Assembly: GCA_049670505.1 (NCBI GenBank)
Contig: JBATTK010000138.1
Coordinates: forward strand, 1-64,000
Length of the DNA stretch: 64,000 nucleotides
DNA from: JBATTK01 sp049670505
Lineage (GTDB): Bacteria; Bacteroidota; Bacteroidia; Flavobacteriales; Flavobacteriaceae
Reading direction: 5' to 3'
In this document: positions 54,416 to 63,970 of the stretch, piece by piece
How positions within the stretch are numbered: the first letter of the stretch is position 1
Layout: each line of letters opens with the position of its first letter
Translations under genes and position numbers: made by a program
The notes under the pieces: model-generated
What the model was told of the DNA's origin: nothing
What the model saw: only the letters and a program-made list of their open reading frames with translations
Databases searched by the model: none

Positions 54416-55177
54416 ATGGGCAGATACACCGTCTTTTTTTATTCCATATTGTTGGCAATAATGCCCACACTCATCATTTATTGTTTTATTAGGTTCTCCA
54501 ATGATTATTTTACACAATCTTGGATAACTTCTCCACAGGGTTTTACGATTATTTCTTTGACAATTTATGCTATGGCAATTTTATTGGCTATAAAATTCTG
54601 GAACGTTAAATGGGACAGTCATTTAAAATTGCCATCATTGAAATTAATAGCAATTGTAATGTTGATAACGTTTTTCGTTAAAATGGTATCGTTTTTAGCT
54701 AACCCCTATTATTTTACAAGTGATATTCTCGATGGCAAATTATATTTGCTGAGTTACAAGACTTTTTCTTTTGAAAACCCAATTGTAATCATCAGCTTAC
54801 TGTTTTTTGAACCAATTATTGAAGAATTCATTTTTAGAAAAATCATCTTTTTAAAAATAAAAAAATATTTTGGTCTTATAGCGGGAATGATAGTGTCTAG
54901 CCTACTTTTTTCTTTTGCCCATTTAGGCGTATTCGATAATTTTAAAATGTTTATTTATGGAATATTTTACTGTTTTATATTTTATAGGACCAAAAACATC
55001 GTATTATCCATAATTGCCCATTCGTTGTTTAATTTAATCGCCCTTAACACCATGGTATTCCATGTTGATTTGATTGACAATAACTATCCATATTTATTGG
55101 TTTATCTTTTGGGTTTAATCGGGATTTATTTATGCGTTAAAAAACTCAATGAATTAAAAATTCAAAAACCGCAATGA
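54416..55177 (+). CDS. CPBP-family membrane protein 2
   Basis: A 253-residue protein with seven or eight hydrophobic segments, the motif EExxxR at 136-141 (IIEEFIFRK), FSFAHLG and a final IIAHSLFN. It differs strongly from CPBP 1 and 3 outside the motifs. Located directly after precursor 2 it is the candidate immunity or processing factor for that peptide. Confidence 0.85.
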   Translation: MGRYTVFFYSILLAIMPTLIIYCFIRFSNDYFTQSWITSPQGFTIISLTIYAMAILLAIKFWNVKWDSHLKLPSLKLIAIVMLITFFVKMVSFLANPYYFTSDILDGKLYLLSYKTFSFENPIVIISLLFFEPIIEEFIFRKIIFLKIKKYFGLIAGMIVSSLLFSFAHLGVFDNFKMFIYGIFYCFIFYRTKNIVLSIIAHSLFNLIALNTMVFHVDLIDNNYPYLLVYLLGLIGIYLCVKKLNELKIQKPQ

Positions 55178-55250
55178 TTTTTTGACTACCCCCTTATACA
55201 AATTTTTCTTGGATTTTTATTTTCTTAAAAAGTAGTATTGTTTTTATTAA

Positions 55251-55943
55251 ATGAAGAACAAAATTTTTCTAAGTATAGGTTTTCTGGTAATCGTATTGAT
55301 AATCTCCTTTTTGAGCACCATGTTATTACCTAATTTTTTACGTACTGTCTTTAACCTCAATAAGTCACTTACTTGGATACCATTTTTGAGTATTACATTT
55401 TTTTTTAGCTTTTTAACGGTTGCAGGGCTATTTTATAAATCATCTAAAACAACAGGGGCATTACTGATTAAAGAATTAAGAATAAAGAAGATAAAGTTAT
55501 TTGATATAGCCATTATAATCTCTTCTACCATAGCTATTTTAGTTTTAACCATAGTATTTCAGTCCCTGCCAATCGGAGTTTTATTTTCAAAGTTTAGTTT
55601 TATTTCGCCAGAGCCAATATTTGGGAAAGTAAATAAAACTGTAATCATAATGACCATTATATTTTTTCCATTAGCAACAATTGCCGAAGAGATTTTTTGG
55701 AGAGGTTATTTATTACCATTACAAGAAAAACATTTTGGTAAAATGGGGTGGATAATAAATGGGTTTTTATGGGCGATGTCCCATATTTTAACACACAACC
55801 CTTTAAGATTACTTATAACCTCTTTTGGAATTGCGTTTGTTGGAACAAAATTTAAAAATACATCCGTAACCATTTTGATACATTTATTGATTAATTCAAT
55901 CACGCTAAACAAATTAGTCACCTCATATTTGAGTCAAATCTAA
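55251..55943 (+). CDS. CPBP-family membrane protein 3
   Basis: A 230-residue protein with seven or so hydrophobic segments, EExxxR at 146-151 (IAEEIFWRGYLL), LWAMSHIL and LIHLLIN. It follows CPBP 2 by 73 bp. There is no third precursor, so it may be an orphan immunity gene left from a lost cargo gene, or may serve one of the two present. Confidence 0.83.
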   Translation: MKNKIFLSIGFLVIVLIISFLSTMLLPNFLRTVFNLNKSLTWIPFLSITFFFSFLTVAGLFYKSSKTTGALLIKELRIKKIKLFDIAIIISSTIAILVLTIVFQSLPIGVLFSKFSFISPEPIFGKVNKTVIIMTIIFFPLATIAEEIFWRGYLLPLQEKHFGKMGWIINGFLWAMSHILTHNPLRLLITSFGIAFVGTKFKNTSVTILIHLLINSITLNKLVTSYLSQI

Positions 55944-56019
55944 TGGTTTTGAAAAACATACGCATTCCAAAACTAGTTGGTTTGAGGAAGGCAAGAAAAA
56001 AATTATTTTATGAAAAAAA

Positions 56020-57564
56020 CTACCTCGGTTCCAATACCACAAAGGGAATGATCATTTCTTCCAAGGAGACCCCTCCATGTTGATAGGTGTTTCGGTAGTA
56101 ACTTACATAATGGTTGTAATTATTGGGATAGGCAAAAAACAAGTCGTTCTTGGCAAAAATAAAGGAGCTGCTCATATTAATACTGGGCAAATGTATCTGG
56201 GCCGGATCCGTTGCCGCCAATACATCCTTATCCTCATAGGTAAGGCTTCGGCCCGTTTTGTACCGCAGATTAAGACTTGTTTCCTTATCACCGATCACCT
56301 TAGAGGCCTGTTTTACGTTAATGGTACCATGATCTGTGGTAATGATCAGTTTCAGACCCATGTTCTGGGCCTGTTGAATAATCTCCAATAAAGGGGAATT
56401 CTTAAACCAGCTTTGTGTTAAGGATCGATACGCCTTGTCATTGGAGGCCAACTCTTTGATTACCTCCATTTCGGTCTTTGCATGGGAAAGCATGTCCACA
56501 AAATTATAAACGATTACCGTTAGATCATTATCCTTCTGGGATTTAAAATTTTGGGATAGCTGTTTTCCCTGTCGTAGACTACTTATTTTATGGTATTCCC
56601 ATTTAATATCCAAACCCAGACGTTTGATCTGACTGCCCAAAAACTTATCTTCAAAGAGATTTTTACCGCCTTCATCGGTATCGTTTTTCCACCATTCGGG
56701 ATATTTCTTTTCCATATCCAAAGGCGTCAGGCCAGAGAATATGGCATTCCGGGCATATTGTGTAGCGGTAGGAAGTATGCTGTAATAAGGGACTTCCTTT
56801 TTCTTTTTATAAAAGGCATTCAGGGTATCTTCAAAGGCGAACCATTGGTCATACCGTAAATTGTCTATGACCACCAAGAGAGTAGGTGTATCCTTGAGTT
56901 CTGGCCGAACCAGTTCCCGAAACAGGGTGTGGGACATTACCGGACCCTCATCTTCGTGGAACCAGTTTTCATAATTCTTGTCCATGAACTTCCCAAATTG
57001 GGCATTGGCCTCTGTTTTTTGGGATTCCAATATTTCGAACATGCCCGAATCTTCAATTTCTTCCAAGCGCAATTCCCAATGTATCAATTTTTTATAGAGA
57101 TCAGCCCATTCTTCAAAGCTATTCACCATGGACAGGTCCATGGATATTTTGCGAAACTCCTGTTGATAATTGGCCGTCGTTTTTTCGGAGACGAGGCGGG
57201 AATTGTCCAGATTCTTTTTTAGGGAAAGCAAAATTTGATTAGGGTTCACCGGTTTGATTAAATAATCGGCTATTTTGGACCCTATGGCCTCTTCCATAAT
57301 ATACTCTTCCTCACTTTTGGTAATCATTACCACGGGGAGGGTAGCGTCAATAGACTTTATTTCAGCTAAGGTTTCCAATCCTGATATACCGGGCATGTTT
57401 TCATCTAAAAAGACGATATCGAATCGGGTCCCGGAAATTTCTTCCAATGCCTCTTGTCCGCTTTTACAGGTAACCACCTCATAATTTTTGTTTTCCAGGA
57501 AAATGATATGGGGCTTCAATAAATCTATTTCATCATCTACCCAAAGTATTGTTATTTTGCTCAT
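56020..57564 (-). CDS. porX: PorX, response regulator with PglZ domain
   Basis: A 514-residue two-domain protein. Receiver domain: phospho-acceptor Asp54 in FLDENMPG, acidic pair Asp10-Asp11-Glu12 and Lys83 in MITKSEEE. PglZ/alkaline phosphatase-like domain (about 200-510) with VIDNLRYDQW and TTDHGT metal-site segments. PorX, with the histidine kinase PorY and sigma factor SigP, controls type IX secretion in Bacteroidota, and its PglZ domain hydrolyses cyclic and linear oligonucleotides in characterised cases. It is normally beside tsaE; here 13.5 kb intervene. A decayed partial copy lies at 40395-40815. Confidence 0.95.
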   Translation of the reverse strand: MSKITILWVDDEIDLLKPHIIFLENKNYEVVTCKSGQEALEEISGTRFDIVFLDENMPGISGLETLAEIKSIDATLPVVMITKSEEEYIMEEAIGSKIADYLIKPVNPNQILLSLKKNLDNSRLVSEKTTANYQQEFRKISMDLSMVNSFEEWADLYKKLIHWELRLEEIEDSGMFEILESQKTEANAQFGKFMDKNYENWFHEDEGPVMSHTLFRELVRPELKDTPTLLVVIDNLRYDQWFAFEDTLNAFYKKKKEVPYYSILPTATQYARNAIFSGLTPLDMEKKYPEWWKNDTDEGGKNLFEDKFLGSQIKRLGLDIKWEYHKISSLRQGKQLSQNFKSQKDNDLTVIVYNFVDMLSHAKTEMEVIKELASNDKAYRSLTQSWFKNSPLLEIIQQAQNMGLKLIITTDHGTINVKQASKVIGDKETSLNLRYKTGRSLTYEDKDVLAATDPAQIHLPSINMSSSFIFAKNDLFFAYPNNYNHYVSYYRNTYQHGGVSLEEMIIPFVVLEPR

Positions 57565-57575
57565 TAGTGAAACTG

Positions 57576-57606
57576 TATTTTTAAAAGTCGCTTATGGCGA
57601 CGCATT
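57576..57606. repeat. Hairpin repeat unit 1 (GTCGC-TTATG-GCGAC)
   Basis: A 31-bp element, TATTTTTAAAAGTCGC then TTATGGCGACGCATT, with a 5-bp palindromic stem. A second copy is at 57714-57745. It lies 11 bp upstream of porX on its own strand, so it could be in the porX leader. Confidence 0.7.
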
Positions 57607-57713
57607 GAAAATATGAAGTTGAACTAACCCTGACCTTCAGCGTCAGGGTCTTCTCCATAATCGTTCAAATGTCCAATCCATTACTTTTTTGTCTTTCGAT
57701 CACCTCCGTACTA

Positions 57714-57745
57714 TATTTTTTAAAAGTCGCTTATGGCGACGCATT
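57714..57745. repeat. Hairpin repeat unit 2
   Basis: Copy of the 57576-57606 element with one more T. The 138-bp spacing and the related words after each copy (GACC...TCAGGGTCT, GACCCTAAGCATCAGGATCT) indicate a duplicated unit of about 140 bp between porX and the HD gene. Confidence 0.7.
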
Positions 57746-57851
57746 AACAAAATTAAGCTGTTCCAGTGCCTATATCGATAAGCCAGACCCTAAGCATCAG
57801 GATCTCATTTCATTTGCATAACTTTGATTTATCAATCAAAAAAAATTGATT

Positions 57852-59081
57852 TTGATAAAATCAAACAAGCTTAAAATTTTTAATGATCCAATTTACGGAT
57901 TTATTAGAATACCGAATGCCCTTATTTTTAATCTCATAGGCGATCCCTATTTTCAACGCTTGCGCAGGATTTCCCAAATGGGACTTTCGTATTTGGTATA
58001 TCCCGGGGCACATCACACCCGTTTTCATCATGCCTTGGGAAGTATGCATTTAACACAACAGGCCATACAAGTACTTCGCTTTAAGGAGATTGACATTACA
58101 CCGGAAGAGGAAGAGGGATTGTTATGCGCTATTTTGTTGCACGATATTGGCCATGGACCATTTTCACATGCCATGGAACATAGTTTGGCGGACGATATGA
58201 GCCATGAGGATATTTCGTTTCTTTTTATGGAAACCCTGAACGAGAAGTTTAACGGAAGTTTAACGCTTGCCATGCAAATTTTTAGGGGCATACACCCCAA
58301 AAAGTTCCTGAACCAATTAGTATCCGGTCAATTGGATATGGACCGATTGGACTATTTAAAACGGGATAGTTTCTACACTGGTGTAGCGGAAGGCAATATC
58401 AACGCAGAGCGATTGATTACCATGTTGAACGTTGTGGACGGGGAATTGGTGGTAGAGGAGAAGGGCATCTACTCCGTGGAGAAATTTTTAATGGCAAGGC
58501 GTTTTATGTATTGGCAGGTGTACTTACATAAAACAGGACTGGTGGCAGAGCAGTTGCTCATAAATGTTATGCTACGGGCCAAAGAGCTTTTGGCCCATGG
58601 AGTGGCACTTCCATGCAGTGAAGCCTTGGGCTTTTTTATGAAGACCAGAATTCAAAAGAAGGATTTCAATGCGGAAGTTTTGGATCGGTTCGCGCAATTG
58701 GACGATGTAGATGTTATGGGGGCCATTAAATCTTGGCAGCACCATTCGGATTTTGTACTCGCCAACTTGTGCAAAATGATTTTAAATAGAAGGTTGTTGA
58801 ACATTAAAATGAAGAACAAACCTTTGAACGGTATAAAATTAGAGCGACACTTCAAGGAAATCAAGGAGAAATACCAACTTTCTGATGGGGAAGCTTCCTA
58901 TTTCGTTTTTTCAGGTGAAATTGAAAACAAGGCTTATGATCAAGAAAGGCAAAACATAAATATTTTGAGACGCACAGGAAAAATCCTCGATGTGGCAAAG
59001 GCTTCCGATCAGTTGAATTTAAATGCACTTTCTAAAACCGTGACTAAATATTATATGTGTTATCCCAAGGATTCTGTTTAA
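57852..59081 (+). CDS. HD-domain phosphohydrolase (SAMHD1-like)
   Basis: A 409-residue HD-domain enzyme. Metal ligands are in HHTRFHHALG and in the HD motif LLHDIGHGPFSHAMEH. The segment NDPIYGFI at the start and DRLDYLKRDS are typical of this family, which includes dNTP triphosphohydrolases. No ATG is in place; TTG at 57852 matches homologue starts best, with another TTG at 57846. It precedes the lipid A operon by 28 bp. Confidence 0.85.
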   Translation: MIKSNKLKIFNDPIYGFIRIPNALIFNLIGDPYFQRLRRISQMGLSYLVYPGAHHTRFHHALGSMHLTQQAIQVLRFKEIDITPEEEEGLLCAILLHDIGHGPFSHAMEHSLADDMSHEDISFLFMETLNEKFNGSLTLAMQIFRGIHPKKFLNQLVSGQLDMDRLDYLKRDSFYTGVAEGNINAERLITMLNVVDGELVVEEKGIYSVEKFLMARRFMYWQVYLHKTGLVAEQLLINVMLRAKELLAHGVALPCSEALGFFMKTRIQKKDFNAEVLDRFAQLDDVDVMGAIKSWQHHSDFVLANLCKMILNRRLLNIKMKNKPLNGIKLERHFKEIKEKYQLSDGEASYFVFSGEIENKAYDQERQNINILRRTGKILDVAKASDQLNLNALSKTVTKYYMCYPKDSV

Positions 59082-59109
59082 CAATTTTTCTTACTTTTGT
59101 GTCCATCAA

Positions 59110-60162
59110 ATGAAAATCGATAAATTGGAGCGTGTGAAATTTACAGCTGTTCAGATTGCAGGCATTTTAGAAGGAGAGGTTGATGGAAACCCTGAAATAG
59201 CTGTTCATAAATTGTCCAAAATTGAAGAAGGGGAGAAAGGCTCCCTTACCTTTTTGGCCAATCCAAAATATACCTCCTACATTTATACGACCAAGGCTTC
59301 GATAACCCTTGTCAATAAGGATTTTATTCCGGAGCAACATTTAGAAACCACCCTTATTAAGGTAGAAGATGCCTACAAATCCTTTTCCAAGTTATTGGAA
59401 TATTACAATCAGGTGAAGAACAACAAAACGGGCATTGAACAGCCTGTAGCCATGTCCGAGACAGCTACCTATGGGGAAGATTTTTACTTAGGGGCGTTCT
59501 CCTATTTGGGCAATAATGTGGTGATAGGAAACAATGTGAAGATATATCCAAACGTCTACATTGGCGATAATGTTTCCATAGGTGATAACGTAGTAGTCTT
59601 TGCGGGATCAAAGATTTATTCGGAATCGATCATAGGCAATAATTGTGTGATCCATAGCGGCGCTATTATAGGTGCGGATGGTTTTGGTTTCACTCCCAAC
59701 GATGAGGGCGAGTATACAAAAGTGCCCCAGACCGGAAACGTGATTTTGGAAGATTATGTAGACGTGGGTGCTGGCACAACCATTGATCGTGCTACACTAG
59801 GTTCCACCATTCTACGAAAAGGCGTAAAGCTGGATAATCAGATACAAATAGCCCATAATGTTGAAATAGGAGAACATACTGCCATTGCCGCACAAACAGG
59901 TGTAGCCGGATCTACGAAGATCGGCAAGCATTGTATGATCGGAGGGCAGGTGGGTATTGTAGGTCATATCACCATTGGTGACCGTGTACGGATCCAGGCG
60001 CAGTCGGGAATAGGCAGAAATGTAAAGGATGACGAAGTTTTACAAGGTTCCCCTGCATTGAATTACGGTGACTACAACAAATCATATGTACATTTTAAGA
60101 ATTTACCGAAGCTTATAAATAAAGTCGACGAAATAGAAAAAAGAATTGATAGTGAGCAATAG
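59110..60162 (+). CDS. lpxD: UDP-3-O-acylglucosamine N-acyltransferase
   Basis: A 350-residue enzyme adding the second acyl chain to UDP-3-O-acyl-glucosamine in lipid A synthesis. An N-terminal uridine-binding domain (about 1-100) is followed by left-handed beta-helix hexapeptide repeats (VIGNNVKIYP, IGDNVSIGDN etc.) with catalytic His in QIQIAHNVEIGEH. It overlaps lpxC/fabZ by about 11 bp, so it is translationally coupled with it. Confidence 0.95.
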   Translation: MKIDKLERVKFTAVQIAGILEGEVDGNPEIAVHKLSKIEEGEKGSLTFLANPKYTSYIYTTKASITLVNKDFIPEQHLETTLIKVEDAYKSFSKLLEYYNQVKNNKTGIEQPVAMSETATYGEDFYLGAFSYLGNNVVIGNNVKIYPNVYIGDNVSIGDNVVVFAGSKIYSESIIGNNCVIHSGAIIGADGFGFTPNDEGEYTKVPQTGNVILEDYVDVGAGTTIDRATLGSTILRKGVKLDNQIQIAHNVEIGEHTAIAAQTGVAGSTKIGKHCMIGGQVGIVGHITIGDRVRIQAQSGIGRNVKDDEVLQGSPALNYGDYNKSYVHFKNLPKLINKVDEIEKRIDSEQ

Positions 60163-61558
60163 TACTATAAAGCAGCGCACAATTGCCAAGGAAACTACGC
60201 TTTCCGGCGTGGGATTGCATACCGGGGAAAATGTAACCATGCGTTTTCTACCGGCACCTGAAAATCATGGCTATGCATTTAAAAGAGTAGATTTGGAGGG
60301 GGAGCCCATTATTGAAGCCGATGCAAATTATGTCGTAAATACACAAAGGGGCACCAATTTGGAGAAAAGAGGGGTCAAGATACAAACTTCGGAACACGTT
60401 CTGGCCGCCTTGGTAGGAATGGAAATCGACAATGTGTTGATAGAGTTGGACGCTCCAGAGCCTCCTATTATGGACGGTTCCTCCAAATATTTTGTTGAAG
60501 CTTTGGAAAAGGCGGGGATTTCGGAACAGGAAGCTGCTAGGGAAGAATATATCGTAAAAGACGTCATTAGCTATAAGGATGAAGCTACGGGAAGTGAGAT
60601 TACGGTCATTCCTGCGGAGGAGTATCAAGTGACCACCATGGTCGATTTTGGAACAAAGGTACTAGGAACACAAAATGCTACTTTGGAACGTCTCTCCGAT
60701 TTTAAGGAAGAAGTTTCCAATGCGAGGACCTTTAGTTTTTTGCATGAATTGGAAATGCTTTTAGAGCATGGATTGATAAAGGGAGGAGATTTGAACAATG
60801 CCATTGTTTATGTGGATAAGGAGATTTCCAAAACCACTATGAAGAAACTCGAAAAAGCATTCAAAAAGGAGAAACTATCCGTGAAACCCAATGGCATCCT
60901 GGATAATTTAACCTTACACCAGCCCAATGAGGCCGCTCGGCATAAACTACTGGATGTTGTGGGGGATCTGGCCTTGGCAGGAACCAGAATACGAGGAAAA
61001 GTAATCGCCAATAAACCGGGACATTATGTAAACACCCAGTTTGCAAAGAAATTGGCCAAGATTATAAAGCTCGAAAAGCGGAATAAAGTGCCGCAATTTG
61101 ATCTGAACAAGCCGCCCTTAATGGATGTTACCCAGATTATGGACATGTTGCCGCATCGACCTCCTTTCTTATTAGTGGATAAAATTTTGGAACTTTCGGA
61201 AACACATGTGGTAGGTGTAAAAAATGTGACCATGAACGAACCGTTCTTCGTTGGGCATTTTCCCGGGACACCTGTTATGCCCGGGGTATTACAAGTAGAA
61301 GCTATGGCACAGACCGGTGGCATTTTAGTCTTGAGCACCGTACCGGATCCAGAGAACTATCTTACTTTCTTTATGAAAATAGATAATGTAAAATTTAAGC
61401 AGCAGGTAGTACCCGGGGATACCTTAATTTTTAAATGCGATTTGATTTCTCCCATTAGAAGGGGCATATGCCACATGCAAGCCTATGCCTATACCAATGG
61501 TAAGCTAGCATCTGAAGCGGAGCTGATGGCACAAATTGTAAAAATCAAAGAGGAATAG
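60152..61558 (+). CDS. lpxC/fabZ: Bifunctional LpxC deacetylase/FabZ dehydratase
   Basis: A 468-residue fusion typical of Bacteroidota. The LpxC half (about 1-310) deacetylates UDP-3-O-acyl-GlcNAc and has the zinc-site segments SEHVLAALVG and HKLLDVVGDLALAG; the FabZ half (about 325-468) has MLPHRPPFLLVD and the catalytic FVGHFPGTPVMPGVLQVEAMAQ, split here over several words. A GTG overlapping the lpxD end was chosen over a TTG 6 bp upstream. It couples lipid A synthesis to hydroxyacyl use. Confidence 0.96.
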   Translation: MSNSTIKQRTIAKETTLSGVGLHTGENVTMRFLPAPENHGYAFKRVDLEGEPIIEADANYVVNTQRGTNLEKRGVKIQTSEHVLAALVGMEIDNVLIELDAPEPPIMDGSSKYFVEALEKAGISEQEAAREEYIVKDVISYKDEATGSEITVIPAEEYQVTTMVDFGTKVLGTQNATLERLSDFKEEVSNARTFSFLHELEMLLEHGLIKGGDLNNAIVYVDKEISKTTMKKLEKAFKKEKLSVKPNGILDNLTLHQPNEAARHKLLDVVGDLALAGTRIRGKVIANKPGHYVNTQFAKKLAKIIKLEKRNKVPQFDLNKPPLMDVTQIMDMLPHRPPFLLVDKILELSETHVVGVKNVTMNEPFFVGHFPGTPVMPGVLQVEAMAQTGGILVLSTVPDPENYLTFFMKIDNVKFKQQVVPGDTLIFKCDLISPIRRGICHMQAYAYTNGKLASEAELMAQIVKIKEE

Positions 61559-61559
61559 T

Positions 61560-62345
61560 ATGAATCAACCATTGGCATATGTCCATCCGGGAGCTAAGAT
61601 CGCTAAAAATGTGGTCATTGAACCTTTTGCAACAATTCATAACAACGTTATCATAGGTCAGGGTACCTGGATAGGTTCCAACGTTACCATTATGGAAGGG
61701 GCCCGGATAGGAAAGAATTGTAATATTTTTCCCGGGGCGGTCATTTCGGCACCTCCTCAAGATTTAAAATACGAAGGGGAGGAAACCACGGTCGAAATCG
61801 GAAACAATACCACGGTAAGGGAGTGTGCTACCATAAACAAGGGTACTGCCGATCGGATGAAAACAAGAATCGGCAAGAATTGTTTAATTATGGCCTACTG
61901 CCATATAGCGCATGATTGTTTTGTTGGGGACAATTGTATTTTTTCCAATAATTCTACGCTGGCAGGGCATGTAACCATTGGTAATAATGTGGTGCTGGCA
62001 GGATTGGTTGCCGTGCATCAATTTGTATCTATTGGCAATCACGCCTTTGTAACAGGGGGGTCTTTGGTACGTAAAGATGTTCCTCCCTATGCCAAAGGGG
62101 CTAGGGAACCTATGTCCTACGTGGGTATCAATTCCGTAGGTTTGCGAAGAAGAGGATTTAGCTCCGATAAAATAAGGGAGATTCAAAATATATACCGTAT
62201 CCTGTATCAAAAAAATTACAACAATAGTCAAGCCGTTCAGATTATAGAAGCGGAAATGGAGGCTACGCCCGAAAGGGACGAGATCTTACAGTTTATACGC
62301 GATTCCCAGCGGGGTATTATGAAAGGATATTTTAGCACTAATTAA
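61560..62345 (+). CDS. lpxA: Acyl-ACP--UDP-GlcNAc O-acyltransferase
   Basis: A 261-residue trimeric hexapeptide-repeat enzyme catalysing the first step of lipid A synthesis. The catalytic His is in MAYCHIAHDC, and the C-terminal GLRRRGFSSDKIREI is typical of LpxA. It begins 1 bp after the stop of lpxC/fabZ. Confidence 0.96.
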   Translation: MNQPLAYVHPGAKIAKNVVIEPFATIHNNVIIGQGTWIGSNVTIMEGARIGKNCNIFPGAVISAPPQDLKYEGEETTVEIGNNTTVRECATINKGTADRMKTRIGKNCLIMAYCHIAHDCFVGDNCIFSNNSTLAGHVTIGNNVVLAGLVAVHQFVSIGNHAFVTGGSLVRKDVPPYAKGAREPMSYVGINSVGLRRRGFSSDKIREIQNIYRILYQKNYNNSQAVQIIEAEMEATPERDEILQFIRDSQRGIMKGYFSTN

Positions 62346-62351
62346 TTATAT

Positions 62352-62918
62352 ATGGCATCAACATCTGATATTAGAAAGGGCTTGTGTATTAAATACAACC
62401 ATGATATTTTTAAAATAATTGAGTTTCTACATGTAAAACCGGGTAAAGGTCCGGCTTTCGTGAGAACCAAACTAAAAAGTGTTACGACAGGGAAAGTAAT
62501 AGATAATACCTTTTCCGCAGGACACAAAATCGAGGATGTTCGCGTGGAGACCCGTTCCTATCAGTATCTGTATGCGGACGGGGAGACCTATCACTTTATG
62601 AATACGGACGATTACAATCAGATATCGCTCCAGGAAAGCTCCTTGGATGCTCCGGGATTATTAAAGGAAGGCGAAGTGGTAACCATCTTGTTCAATACGG
62701 AAGACAGTATGCCACTATCCGTGGACATGCCTGCCAGTGTCATTTTGGAGGTTACCCATGCGGAACCGGGCGTTAAGGGAAATACGGCGACCAATGCCAC
62801 AAAGCCCGCCACGGTAGAGACCGGGGCGCGTGTAAATGTGCCACTTTTTATCAATGAAGGCGATAAAATTAAAGTGGACACGGAGAAAGGGGCTTATATG
62901 GAGCGGATCAAGGAATAG
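62352..62918 (+). CDS. efp: Translation elongation factor P
   Basis: A 188-residue protein with three beta-barrel domains. It relieves ribosome stalling at polyproline. The tip loop carries HVKPGKGPAFV, with Lys in GKG where many bacteria modify the residue; a modification enzyme is not encoded nearby. Domain 3 includes FINEGDKIKVDTEKGAYMER. It lies 6 bp after lpxA, an order seen in other flavobacteria. Confidence 0.96.
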   Translation: MASTSDIRKGLCIKYNHDIFKIIEFLHVKPGKGPAFVRTKLKSVTTGKVIDNTFSAGHKIEDVRVETRSYQYLYADGETYHFMNTDDYNQISLQESSLDAPGLLKEGEVVTILFNTEDSMPLSVDMPASVILEVTHAEPGVKGNTATNATKPATVETGARVNVPLFINEGDKIKVDTEKGAYMERIKE

Positions 62919-63034
62919 TTTGCAGTTCCTGCTATATGCCCAGCCATTTTAGTCCAGTTTGTTATAAATAAGGTATAATTCCGATTTAGACTTTTTTTTC
63001 ATAACCCCTTATCACCGACCAACAATTATCTCAA

Positions 63035-63970
63035 ATGAAATTTCCCATTACGTACAGTTTAAAACAAATTGCCGAAATCATTAAGTCGGAATACGTAGGT
63101 CCGGATGACTTTCCGGTATGGGGAATGAACGAAATCCATGTGGTAGAGGAAGGGGATATTGTTTTTGTGGACCATCCGAAATATTATGACAAGGCCCTGG
63201 AATCCAAGGCTACGATTGTTCTCATCAATAAAAAAGTGGATTGCCCTAAAGGAAAAGCGCTTCTGATTTCTGATGACCCCTTCCGTGATTTCAATGTGTT
63301 GACAAAATTTTTCAAACCTTTTGAAAGTGCAAACGACACCATCTCGATCACGGCCAAAATTGGAAAAAACACCCTTATTCAACCTAATGTTTTTATAGGG
63401 AATCACGTAGAAATTGGCGACAACTGTGTTATACATTCCAATGTAGCCATCTATGACGGCTGTATTGTGGGAAATAATGTGACCATACATGCCGGTACCG
63501 TTTTAGGGGCGGATGCCTTTTATTATAAGAACCGACCGGAAGGCTTTGATAAATTAATTTCCGGGGGTAGGGTGGTTATAGAAGATCATGTAGATATTGG
63601 GGCATGCTGTACCATTGATAAGGGGGTAACAGGGGATACCACCATAGGAAGGGGCACAAAGTTGGATAATCAGATTCAGGTGGGGCATGATACCATCATC
63701 GGAGAGAAATGTTTGATCGCATCCCAGACCGGAATCGCCGGATGTGTAGTCATCGAAGATGAAGTCACCATTTGGGGGCAGGTCGGGATTATTAGTGGCA
63801 TTACCATTGGAAAGAAAGCGGTTATTTTGGCACAATCCGGTATTGGCAAATCATTGGAAGGCGGTAAAAGCTATTTGGGAAGTCCGGCAGGGGAGGCCCG
63901 TGAAAAAATAAGGGAAATGACCTATCTAAAGGAAATCCCTTCCCTTTTTAAGAAACATAAAAACAAATAG
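63035..63970 (+). CDS. Second LpxD-like N-acyltransferase
   Basis: A 311-residue paralogue of LpxD, shorter than the 350-residue one upstream. It has a short N-terminal uridine-binding-like domain (1-95), hexapeptide repeats, and a His in QIQVGHDTIIGEK at the catalytic place, in a beta-helix with LDNQIQV, as in the true enzyme (LDNQIQIAH). Such second copies are common in Flavobacteriia; whether it acts on a different acyl length or sugar is unknown. It follows efp by 116 bp. Confidence 0.85.
   Translation: MKFPITYSLKQIAEIIKSEYVGPDDFPVWGMNEIHVVEEGDIVFVDHPKYYDKALESKATIVLINKKVDCPKGKALLISDDPFRDFNVLTKFFKPFESANDTISITAKIGKNTLIQPNVFIGNHVEIGDNCVIHSNVAIYDGCIVGNNVTIHAGTVLGADAFYYKNRPEGFDKLISGGRVVIEDHVDIGACCTIDKGVTGDTTIGRGTKLDNQIQVGHDTIIGEKCLIASQTGIAGCVVIEDEVTIWGQVGIISGITIGKKAVILAQSGIGKSLEGGKSYLGSPAGEAREKIREMTYLKEIPSLFKKHKNK

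Larger units (their letters stand above)
39361..55943. other. Accessory region that splits the porX-tsaE-ald neighbourhood
   Basis: Two blocks (39361-41706 and 42444-55943) flank tsaE and separate three genes that are normally contiguous in flavobacteria. The genes inside are by eye more AT-rich than the flanks, include tandem paralogues, a decayed porX fragment, a frameshifted gene and peptide-secretion genes. No integrase, transposase or tRNA border was found, so the mode of acquisition is open; homologous recombination across porX-like sequence is one possibility. Confidence 0.65.

Noticed and set aside
39361..55943. The accessory region as a prophage or integrative element
   Set aside because: No integrase, transposase, relaxase, phage structural gene or tRNA attachment site was found.
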